A stretch of DNA of 12,820 nt, from assembly GCA_934481325.1 (NCBI GenBank), contig CAKSPL010000017.1, positions 1 through 12,820 of the forward strand. The letters run 5' to 3'. Below are positions 6,851 to 12,467 of this stretch, in pieces. The position numbers and the translations under genes are program-made. Source of the stretch: an uncultured Eubacteriales bacterium (GTDB lineage: Bacteria > Bacillota > Clostridia > Oscillospirales > CAG-272). The number at the start of each line of letters is the position of its first letter. Positions within the stretch are counted from its first letter, which is position 1. The notes beneath the pieces were generated by a model, which saw only the letters and a list, made by a program, of their open reading frames with translations, did not search any database and was not told where the DNA came from.

Positions 6851-6885
6851 GAAACCCGGCTTTACAGCCGGGTTTCTTTTTATTT
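6851..6885 (+). terminator. Intrinsic terminator of the plsY-methyltransferase-ttcA operon
   Basis: GAAACCCGGCT (6851-6861), loop TTAC, AGCCGGGTTTC (6866-6876), then TTTTTATTTT. The 11-bp stem is perfect and A-T pairs extend it outward. Read from the other strand it is followed by a T-rich TTCTTCTTT, so it may also end transcripts of the convergent DUF308 operon. Confidence 0.9.
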
Positions 6886-6902
6886 TCCGTTTTCGGTCTG
6901 CG

Positions 6903-6936
6903 CCAGAGGAAACTTTTTGAAAAAAGTTTCCTCTGG
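6903..6936. repeat. Perfect 16-bp-arm palindrome
   Basis: CCAGAGGAAACTTTTT (6903-6918) and its exact complement AAAAAGTTTCCTCTGG (6921-6936) are separated by only GA. It directly abuts the 103-bp tandem array that begins at 6939. With T-rich arms it could act as a terminator on either strand, or be the end structure of a small interspersed element. Confidence 0.85.
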
Positions 6937-6938
6937 AC

Positions 6939-7225
6939 TCCTTCAAAAACTTTTACACCGCTGATGCCACACTTCGGGCGTGTGAACCCAAAGCAACGCG
7001 AGAGCCTATCAGCCGCCGTCGAAGACGGAGTCCGCAGGTGGTCCTTCAAAAATTTTTACACCGCTGATGTCACACTTCGGGCGTGCGAACCCAAGGCAAA
7101 GCGAGAGCCTATCAGCCGCCGTCGGAGACGGAGTCCGCAGGTGGTCCTTCAAAAACTTATACACCGCTGATGCCACACTTCGGGCGTGTGAACCCAAAGC
7201 AACGCGTGAGCCTATTCGCCGCCCC
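6939..7225. repeat. Tandem array of a 103-bp unit, 2.8 copies
   Basis: Units start at TCCTTCAAAAA in 6939, 7042 and 7145, so the period is exactly 103 bp twice. By hand count units 1 and 2 differ at about six positions. Unit 3 resembles unit 1 more closely but changes after CCTAT at about 7215 and runs into the DUF308 gene. Each unit contains two small hairpins: CACAC-loop-GTGTG around the TTCGGGC stretch, and CCGTC-GAA-GACGG (7016-7028) or CCGTC-GGA-GACGG (7119-7131). In unit 3 the second hairpin position is taken by GCCCC-GAA-GGGGC (7221-7233). There are no variable spacers, so it is not a CRISPR. No reading frame is conserved, as 103 is not a multiple of three. Confidence 0.9.
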
Positions 7226-7814
7226 GAAGGGGCTTTTCTGCGTCGTCCTGATCCTTGATGCGGTGTTTTTTCTGCGCGCCCACGCGCACGGTTGCCATCG
7301 TATTGAAAAAGTTCAGTGCGCCGTCCGCGGTAATGGCAATGCCCACCAGAATCGTCGGCTCCTGCAACAGCACGGCAACAATCAGCGAGATGATTCCCGC
7401 GGCACTGGCAATCAGAGAGGCGGTCAGCAAGCCTACCCACTGCCGCATCCCAAACAGCTTGGCATCAATGGCGGTTTGCAGCTTGAACAATGCGTCCGAA
7501 AGCACATAAATCCCGGTGCCGAACGGCAGAATTGCCATCAGGTTGTTGGGGTAAATGAAGATCAGCACCGCCAGAATTACGGAAAGGGAGCCGATTGCCA
7601 GGTCATACTGGAAGGCAAGGCGGTAAAGGTCATTCGCAAAATACCCCAGCACCCGCGCAAGACCGATCACCGCAAAGCCGATTGCCACAAGATACCGCAC
7701 CGCAATCGGGGCGATGTCCGCCCACGCCATCAGCGTAATTCCGGTTACAATCAGGAGAGCGGAAGCAATCAGATGCGTGATTTTTGCTTCCTTTAATATA
7801 TTTGCTCGTCTCAT
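7212..7814 (-). CDS. DUF308/HdeD-like membrane protein
   Basis: A 200-residue protein with six apparent hydrophobic segments (about 13-31, 36-58, 70-88, 92-110, 125-151, 153-172) arranged as short repeats, as in the DUF308/HdeD family (in E. coli linked to acid resistance, biochemical function unknown). The ATG at 7814 follows AAGAGGA on the reverse strand. It lies 52 bp after the TetR gene with no obvious promoter between, so it is probably co-transcribed with, and regulated by, that repressor. The C-terminal tail KKHRIKDQDDAEKPLRGGE is charged and cytoplasmic. Its last codons and the TAG stop fall in the third copy of the 103-bp repeat, so the tail may have been reset by the array. Confidence 0.8.
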   Translation of the reverse strand: MRRANILKEAKITHLIASALLIVTGITLMAWADIAPIAVRYLVAIGFAVIGLARVLGYFANDLYRLAFQYDLAIGSLSVILAVLIFIYPNNLMAILPFGTGIYVLSDALFKLQTAIDAKLFGMRQWVGLLTASLIASAAGIISLIVAVLLQEPTILVGIAITADGALNFFNTMATVRVGAQKKHRIKDQDDAEKPLRGGE

Positions 7815-7839
7815 ATAATCCTCTTTTCAAAAATTCAAT

Positions 7840-7856
7840 ATCCCCGCATACGGGAT
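7840..7856 (-). promoter_or_regulatory. Weak hairpin between the TetR and DUF308 genes
   Basis: On the reverse strand ATCCC and GGGAT can pair around a GC-rich loop, followed a few bases later by ATTTTTG. It could be a weak attenuator or processing site in the two-gene mRNA. The stem is short, so confidence is low. Confidence 0.3.
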
Positions 7857-7866
7857 GCAAAAAGCG

Positions 7867-8415
7867 TTATTTTTCCTCGGGATTCTTTCGGTGAATTCCT
7901 GCAAGAACTACCTTGCCGATTTCTTCCAACGCGGCGGCGGCTTTTTCGGCGGGCATCCGCTTTTCCTCGCGCATCCAGTCGATAAAAATGCCGAGGAACG
8001 CGTGGCGAAGAAAGGAGGGCAGCTCCGGCGGGTAATTCCCTTCTCCTGCCGCTAAGGTGATGCTTTCGGTAAACAGCCCGTCAAAGGCTTCCCCGAAATA
8101 TCGTTCCGACCCCTCCACGCCAACGTTAATGGCAACCTGCCGCATCACGCGGGGGTACAGCAAGGCATAACCCGAAAGAATTTCAAAGGTGGAACGCATC
8201 ATATCCGGCAGGGATTGCCCGCGCGGGATATGCTCCACGCCGTTTTGGCAGATTTCCTCCAGCACGGCGTAAATGTCCTGAAAATAATAATAAAAGGTGT
8301 TGCGATTGACCCCGCAATCGTCCACGATATCGCGCACGGTGATTTTATCCAGCGGTTTTTTGGAGGCGATCCGCAAAAAAGATTCGATGATCGCTTTTTT
8401 GGTAAACGAAGGCAC
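7867..8415 (-). CDS. TetR/AcrR-family transcriptional regulator
   Basis: The 182-residue product begins at GTG 8415, seven bases after AAAGGAG on the reverse strand; a longer open frame to 8511 would run through the promoter and is rejected. The N-terminal helix-turn-helix is clear: TKKAIIESFLRIASKKPLDK (5-24), ITVRDIVDDCGVNRNTFYYYF (25-45) with the typical YYYF end. The FYYYFQDIYAVLEEI form resembles the subgroup that includes DhaS-like regulators and TetR_C_7/8 proteins. The C-terminal ligand domain has no assignable ligand. As the first gene before DUF308 it likely represses its own operon and is released by a membrane-related or small-molecule signal; this is inference. Confidence 0.88.
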   Translation of the reverse strand: MPSFTKKAIIESFLRIASKKPLDKITVRDIVDDCGVNRNTFYYYFQDIYAVLEEICQNGVEHIPRGQSLPDMMRSTFEILSGYALLYPRVMRQVAINVGVEGSERYFGEAFDGLFTESITLAAGEGNYPPELPSFLRHAFLGIFIDWMREEKRMPAEKAAAALEEIGKVVLAGIHRKNPEEK

Positions 8416-8440
8416 AGGATCACTCCTTTCCCAAAGATAA

Positions 8441-8457
8441 TACAGTATCAGTATACC
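8441..8457. promoter_or_regulatory. Candidate TetR operator over the -10 region
   Basis: TACAGTATCAGTATACC contains two direct CAGTAT hexamers and an imperfect dyad (ATACaGtATcaGTAT), lying across the -10 box and start site of the TetR gene. TetR-family proteins commonly repress from such positions. Assignment is by position and symmetry only. Confidence 0.4.
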
Positions 8458-8478
8458 ATAAAGACGCAGACCTGACAA
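8450..8478 (-). promoter_or_regulatory. Promoter of the TetR-DUF308 operon, extended -10
   Basis: On the reverse strand TTGTCA (8478-8473), a 17-bp spacer and TATACT (8455-8450), with TG one base upstream of the -10. The transcript leader is about 25-30 bases. Confidence 0.78.
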
Positions 8479-8528
8479 GTTATTTTTGTGCAATATTCGT
8501 ATTTTGCCCAAATTTCGAAAGATTCCTC

Positions 8529-8557
8529 TTGCAAAAAAATGAACTTTGTGTTATGAT
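8529..8557 (+). promoter_or_regulatory. Promoter of the lipid kinase gene, extended -10
   Basis: TTGCAA (8529-8534), a 17-bp spacer and TATGAT (8552-8557), with TG at 8549-8550 giving an extended -10. It diverges from the TetR promoter at 8450-8478, with about 50 bp between the two -35 boxes. Confidence 0.75.
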
Positions 8558-8565
8558 TCAATCAT
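8553..8565. promoter_or_regulatory. Perfect 13-bp palindrome over -10 and start site (candidate operator)
   Basis: ATGATT-C-AATCAT is a perfect inverted repeat with a single central base. It overlaps the -10 box TATGAT and extends to the expected transcription start. Such placement is typical of repressor sites, but a chance palindrome cannot be excluded. Confidence 0.4.
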
Positions 8566-8604
8566 CGGATTTCATATTTAATAGGTAGAAAAGGAATAAC
8601 GGAA

Positions 8605-9582
8605 ATGAAACATATTTTCATTTATAATCCCACCGCGGGGCAGAACAGCAAGGCGGCAATCAAAACCCTGCAAGAGAAAATGAAGGAATATGACGGCAAG
8701 CTGGACTACGAGTTTTATCCCACCGCCTGCGCGGGAGACGCAACCGCGTACGCAAAAGCGCGTTGCGAGGCAGAACCCGAAACGCAGATGCGTTTTTATG
8801 CCTGCGGGGGTGACGGTACGGCAAACGAGGTATTGCACGGCATCGTGGGGCACGAAAATGCTTCGATGACCTGCTACCCTTGCGGGAGCGGCAATGACTA
8901 CGTGAAATACTACGGTGGCGCGGAGCGGTTTCTGGATGTTGACGCGCTGGTCAACGCCGAGGAGATCCCGGTAGATATTATGCGCGTGGACGACCGTTAC
9001 GCCATCAATGTGATCAATTTCGGATTTGATACCTGTGTGCTGAAAACGATGATCAAGGTCAAAAACAAAAAAATCATCGGCGGAAAGCACGCGTACACCA
9101 CGGGCGTGATGACGGGGCTTCTCAAGGGAATGAACAACAAATGCACCGTATCGGTGGACGGAGAGCGACTCAATAACGGCTCGCTGTTGCTCTGCACGGT
9201 TGCAAACGGCTCCTATGTGGGCGGCTCGTTCTGCTGTGCACCGCGCTCCGTGAACAATGACGGACTCCTGGAGGTGTGCCTGGTGCGCCCGATCTCCCGG
9301 TTTATGTTCCTGCGGTTGCTGGGGCCCTACACCAACGGGAATCACCTGGACGACCCGCGGTTTGAAAAAATCATTTCCTACCGCCGCGGCAAGACCGTGC
9401 ACGTGGAGGCACCCAAGGGCTTTGCTTTCTCGCTGGACGGCGAGGTGGTGGAGAAAAACGATTTTACCATTGAAATCATCCCCGGCGGAGTGAAGTTTGC
9501 CGTGCCAAAGGCACCTGCCAAGCAGGCGGAGGACGCCGCGGGCGGGCAACCCGAAGAAGAAAAAACCCCCGCAGTTGTCTGA
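8605..9582 (+). CDS. Diacylglycerol kinase-like lipid kinase (DgkB/YegS/BmrU family)
   Basis: The 325-residue product has the lipid-kinase catalytic domain: an N-terminal FIYNPTAGQNSK (5-16), the ATP-binding YACGGDGTANEVLHG (65-79), YPCGSGNDYVKYYG (91-104), a substrate-site region SVNNDGLLEVCLVRPISR (215-232), and the C-terminal FSLDGEVVE (275-283). In DgkB this family recycles diacylglycerol to phosphatidic acid for phospholipid and lipoteichoic acid turnover; relatives act on other lipids, so the substrate is not fixed. The ATG at 8605 follows AAGGAA (8591-8596). The last about 25 residues form a Pro/Ala/Glu-rich tail beyond the catalytic fold. It appears to be a single-gene transcript between its own promoter and a strong terminator. 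Confidence 0.9.
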   Translation: MKHIFIYNPTAGQNSKAAIKTLQEKMKEYDGKLDYEFYPTACAGDATAYAKARCEAEPETQMRFYACGGDGTANEVLHGIVGHENASMTCYPCGSGNDYVKYYGGAERFLDVDALVNAEEIPVDIMRVDDRYAINVINFGFDTCVLKTMIKVKNKKIIGGKHAYTTGVMTGLLKGMNNKCTVSVDGERLNNGSLLLCTVANGSYVGGSFCCAPRSVNNDGLLEVCLVRPISRFMFLRLLGPYTNGNHLDDPRFEKIISYRRGKTVHVEAPKGFAFSLDGEVVEKNDFTIEIIPGGVKFAVPKAPAKQAEDAAGGQPEEEKTPAVV

Positions 9583-9584
9583 CG

Positions 9585-9627
9585 GGGCGCAAAAAAAGAG
9601 AGCCGTCGGCTCTCTTTTTTTGCGCCC
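9585..9627. terminator. Strong, symmetrical intrinsic terminator after the lipid kinase gene
   Basis: Two perfectly complementary 20-bp arms (9585-9604 and 9608-9627) enclose the 3-base loop GTC. The stem core is GAGAGCC/GGCTCTC, with an A7 tract before and a T7 tract after, so it can terminate on either strand. It begins three bases after the kinase stop codon. Confidence 0.9.
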
Positions 9628-9860
9628 GCGCCGGGGTTCACGCCCGCGCCGGGCGGTGGTTTTGTGCTTGAAAGCGTGGCTCTTTTGTAGCGGGGGTGTG
9701 CCGCATTGTTTTCTTGCGATGAGGGGTGCTGTGCTGTTTTTGCGGCGAGTTTATGCCGACCTTGCGTCGGGCGGGGGTCGCCCGGCGGCGCGGGGGTCGC
9801 TCGCGGCTGTTTTTTGCACCGAACGTTCGCCCGGAAGCTACCGCTTACGGGGTGTCCCTG
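9628..9860. other. GC-rich gap between convergent genes
   Basis: Low-complexity GC-rich sequence with short direct repeats (CGCCCGCGCCGGG at about 9623 and 9641; GCGGGGGTCGC at about 9771 and 9789). Open frames here are low-complexity and lack ribosome binding sites. I see no gene, RNA or promoter that I can support. A palindrome CCCTGTTACAGGG (9855-9867) covers the stop of the ATPase gene, but lacks a T tract. Confidence 0.5.
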
Positions 9861-12467
9861 TTACAGGGTAATCCGGTCAAACGGGGCAAGTTCGGTAAGC
9901 ATTGCCGCTTCCCGATGGTGACAGGTAAACAACAGGCACTGTCTGCCGTTTTTTGACAGTTGCACTAACAGAGAAAGAAGTGCGGCGGTGCGGCGGTCGT
10001 CCAACCGCGCGGCGGGTTCGTCAAAGAGGAACGGCATCGGCTCTCTCGTCAGCAGGTCTGTCAGTGCCATACGGAGCGAGAGATATGCCGCATCTCGGCA
10101 TCCTGCGGAGAAACAGGCAAGCGGGTGTCTCGTTCCCTCCGCGTCTAACAGCATCGAAAAATCCGCCCCGAGGTGCAGACCACTCGATTCAACATTTTCC
10201 GGGCAAGGCTCACTGTGGGCGGGTGCCTGCGAGTATAGAGCACCGGATTCGGCATTTTCCGGGTAGGGTTCACCGAGAGTGGGAGCCTGCGAGTGCAACC
10301 CGCCGGAATCGAGATTTTCCGGGTAAGGCTCGCCGGGGGTGGGAGTCAGCGAGTGCAGACCGCCGGATTCGGCATTTTCCGGGCAAGGCTCACCGGGAGT
10401 GGAAATCCCCCGGCGCAATTGCCCGAAGATTTTCCCTGCGGCGGCGCACAGAGCGGGGGCGATGTCCCGGCGCAGTTCGGTCTGCGCCGCGACAAGGGCT
10501 TCCTCCGCCAGATCCAGCGCGGCAAGCTCTTCCTTTGCCGTTGTCAACCGCTCCCGAAGCTCTGCCCGCGCGCGGGTGAGCGTTGCGGGATCCGTGGCAC
10601 CGGCGGCGCGCGCCGCCAAAGACTGCCGCGTGGCAGTCAGGCGTGCCTCGCAGGCTTCCGCCTGGCGGTTCAGCATTGCTCTTTGTGCCGAGAGTTCCTC
10701 CCTGTTTCCTGTCTGCAACGGGAGAGCTGCAAGCTCTGCCAACCGTTGCGCCACGGCGTCGGGGTTGAGATCACCTACCCGCTCCCGCAGGTATGCGGCT
10801 TTCTCGTCGGCTCTGTGTTGCGCCTCCTTTTTGGCAGATATTTCGGAGAGAATCCCGCCCCGTTCTTTGGCGTATTCGCGCAGAACCGCCTCCGGGTCAA
10901 TCGTGGGAACAAAAGGAACACCGCAGGTGTTTTCCCACACTGTATATAGGGTATTTTGCGTGTCAAGGAAGTTTTGTAGCGTCCTTGAGTAGGCTTCTTT
11001 TGCCGCGGAATGTGCCTCGGTGAGCCGTGGCGGCTTCCGCCTGTGGCGCAGTCGGCCATAAATGCCGCACACCAGGGTAATCAGCAGGAATCCGCCCGCC
11101 GCAAGCCAAAGATAAATCGGCGAAAACGGCAGGGCAAGATCGGGGGTTTCTCCCATTGACGCGATTGCGGCACAGGCAGTGGCAATCGTAAAAATTGCAA
11201 ACAGCACGGGAAAAAACCAAGACCATATCATTGGGCGCGCGGGTTCCTTTTTCGGCGCAGTTCTGCCGGGGGCGGGCTGTTTTCCGGGGATTTCCCCACC
11301 GGTGCCGCCTTGCCCCAGCGCGGGGTTGGCGTATGGGTTCCCTGGGATTTCTCCGTTGATGCCGCCTTGCCCCGGCGCGGGATTGGTGTACGGTTTTCCG
11401 GGAATTTCCCCGTTGGCATCGTCGTGTTCCGGCGTGGTTGCAGGATTGGTGTACGGGTTCCCGGGGATTTCCCCGCCGGGGGTGTTCTCTGTCAAAACGG
11501 CTTCGGCGGGGGGTAGCTTCGGTTCAAAGCTACGCAGAGTTGCATCCGCGCGGAAAAAATTCTGTCGGCTTTCCCGCACACTGCCAAGCAGTGTGCCAAG
11601 CCCGGAAAGTGCCTCGTCACCCGGGAGTGCCGCCAGCTGTGTTTCCAGTTCCTGCACGCGAAGGGCGGCACCGCGTGCCTCCTCCTCGGTGTGGCAAAGC
11701 TCCCGGTATTGCTCCGCCGCCGCGGTCAGGCTTGCCTTTTCCGCGGCGGTGTTCAGCGCGGCAAGTTCGGCTTTGTATTGTGCCAGCTCGTCCGCCTCGT
11801 TTTTCTCTCTTGCGGAAAGCTCCGCCAACGCGACGGCGGATTCGGTTGCCGCCGCAATCCGTTTGGTCAGCTCGGCTTCCTCGTCCTCCAGCGCGGGGAT
11901 TCTGCCGCCCCTGCCGCGGCGGTGACTGAGGGTGCGGCGGGCAGATTCCAACAGCTTTCCGGCGCGCTCCGCGCCGCCCGTGGAGGCGAGCAATTCGCCG
12001 ACCTTGCCGCTCACGTCCCCCTCGCCCACGCGGTCAAGCTCGGATTGCCGCACGCAAAGACTGCTGTCATACAGCTCTGCCGGGATGCCGAGAAAAAACT
12101 CGCCCGGCGTTTTTCCGCCCAGCTCCACCGCCTTGCCGTCCGACTCCTCGGTGACCGAAAGCCGTTCCGCCGTGTCCCGCTCGTTTCTTGCCGTTACCGA
12201 GCGGAATATGCAGTATTCCCGCCCGTCAACCGAGAAGGAAAGGCTCCCCGCCGCGCGGCGATTGCGGAAGGAAAGCCGCCGTTCGCGCTCCTCTCCGTCC
12301 GTTCCGCCCCGCCGGGGAAAGCCGTACAGTGCAAAGCGGATAAAGGCAAGCAGGGTGCTTTTTCCGGATTCGTTTTCCCCCTCAATCAGGGTAATCCCGT
12401 CACCGAAAACAAATCGGCGACGTTCCAGCTTCCCAAATTCTTCGATTTGCGCCGTCAGGAGTTTCAT
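9861..12467 (-). CDS. YhaN-type SbcC/Rad50-like ATPase with membrane segments and two repeat insertions
   Basis: The 868-residue protein resembles YhaN (COG4717), the Rad50/SbcC-like partner of the YhaO nuclease. Order: N-terminal ATPase lobe MKLLTAQIEEFGKLE and Walker A EGENESGKSTLL (29-40); CVRQSELDRV with Q-loop-like glutamine (138-147); coiled coil about 190-320; a Pro/Gly repeat array (331-400); two transmembrane helices (413-436 and 448-470); a second coiled coil about 480-680; a 20-residue repeat array (691-766); signature CFSAGCRDAAYLSLRMAL (785-802); Walker B MPFLFDEPAARLDD (811-824); H-loop LLFTCHHREA (845-854). The membrane hairpin in mid-coil is a known feature of this family and would tether the complex. 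ATG 12467 follows AGGAGG and overlaps the upstream stop (ATGA). The repeat arrays are unusual for the family. Function in double-strand break or fork processing is inferred from relatives. Confidence 0.88.
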   Translation of the reverse strand: MKLLTAQIEEFGKLERRRFVFGDGITLIEGENESGKSTLLAFIRFALYGFPRRGGTDGEERERRLSFRNRRAAGSLSFSVDGREYCIFRSVTARNERDTAERLSVTEESDGKAVELGGKTPGEFFLGIPAELYDSSLCVRQSELDRVGEGDVSGKVGELLASTGGAERAGKLLESARRTLSHRRGRGGRIPALEDEEAELTKRIAAATESAVALAELSAREKNEADELAQYKAELAALNTAAEKASLTAAAEQYRELCHTEEEARGAALRVQELETQLAALPGDEALSGLGTLLGSVRESRQNFFRADATLRSFEPKLPPAEAVLTENTPGGEIPGNPYTNPATTPEHDDANGEIPGKPYTNPAPGQGGINGEIPGNPYANPALGQGGTGGEIPGKQPAPGRTAPKKEPARPMIWSWFFPVLFAIFTIATACAAIASMGETPDLALPFSPIYLWLAAGGFLLITLVCGIYGRLRHRRKPPRLTEAHSAAKEAYSRTLQNFLDTQNTLYTVWENTCGVPFVPTIDPEAVLREYAKERGGILSEISAKKEAQHRADEKAAYLRERVGDLNPDAVAQRLAELAALPLQTGNREELSAQRAMLNRQAEACEARLTATRQSLAARAAGATDPATLTRARAELRERLTTAKEELAALDLAEEALVAAQTELRRDIAPALCAAAGKIFGQLRRGISTPGEPCPENAESGGLHSLTPTPGEPYPENLDSGGLHSQAPTLGEPYPENAESGALYSQAPAHSEPCPENVESSGLHLGADFSMLLDAEGTRHPLACFSAGCRDAAYLSLRMALTDLLTREPMPFLFDEPAARLDDRRTAALLSLLVQLSKNGRQCLLFTCHHREAAMLTELAPFDRITL
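10170..10397 (-). repeat. 60-bp in-frame tandem repeats in the ATPase gene (C-terminal array)
   Basis: Three full and one partial 60-bp units encode a 20-residue repeat of the form PGEPYPENAESGGLHSQAPT (residues 691-766, starts at 691, 711, 731, 751). Units differ at several bases, so they are not brand new. The final unit ends SSGLHLGADFS, which looks like the normal family sequence leading into the signature region, suggesting the array grew by duplicating a native segment. Confidence 0.9.
11268..11477 (-). repeat. 57/63-bp in-frame tandem repeats in the ATPase gene (membrane-proximal array)
   Basis: Four units with the core GEIPGNPYTNP at residues 332, 353, 372 and 391 (spacing 21, 19, 19 residues), with linkers such as APGQGGIN. 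The array joins the first coiled coil to the first membrane helix. It is rich in Pro, Gly and Asn and is presumably disordered. It is unrelated in sequence to the 60-bp array. Confidence 0.88.

Noticed and set aside
6939..7225. CRISPR-like array
   Set aside because: The 103-bp units are contiguous and nearly identical throughout, with no short conserved repeat alternating with variable spacers and no cas gene nearby.
6692..7440. Small open frames through the palindrome and 103-bp units (peptides such as GVKVFEGVQ)
   Set aside because: The unit length is not a multiple of three so no frame persists from copy to copy, and no ribosome binding sites are present; they are translations of non-coding repeats.
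8416..8511. Longer N-terminus for the TetR protein, starting at 8511
   Set aside because: This would translate through the -35 and -10 boxes; the GTG at 8415 has AAAGGAG at good spacing and starts just before the helix-turn-helix domain as is typical.
8578..9549. Reverse-strand open frame (323 codons) opposite the lipid kinase
   Set aside because: It is antisense to a clear DgkB/YegS-like gene, with His/Val/Arg-rich shadow composition and no start signals.
9628..9860. Possible small gene in the GC-rich gap
   Set aside because: Open frames here have low-complexity Arg/Gly/Cys-rich translations and no ribosome binding site or promoter.
10170..11477. Repeats in the ATPase gene as CRISPR or mobile insertions
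   Set aside because: They are in frame, without spacers, target duplications or transposase sequence, and fit tandem expansion of protein linkers.
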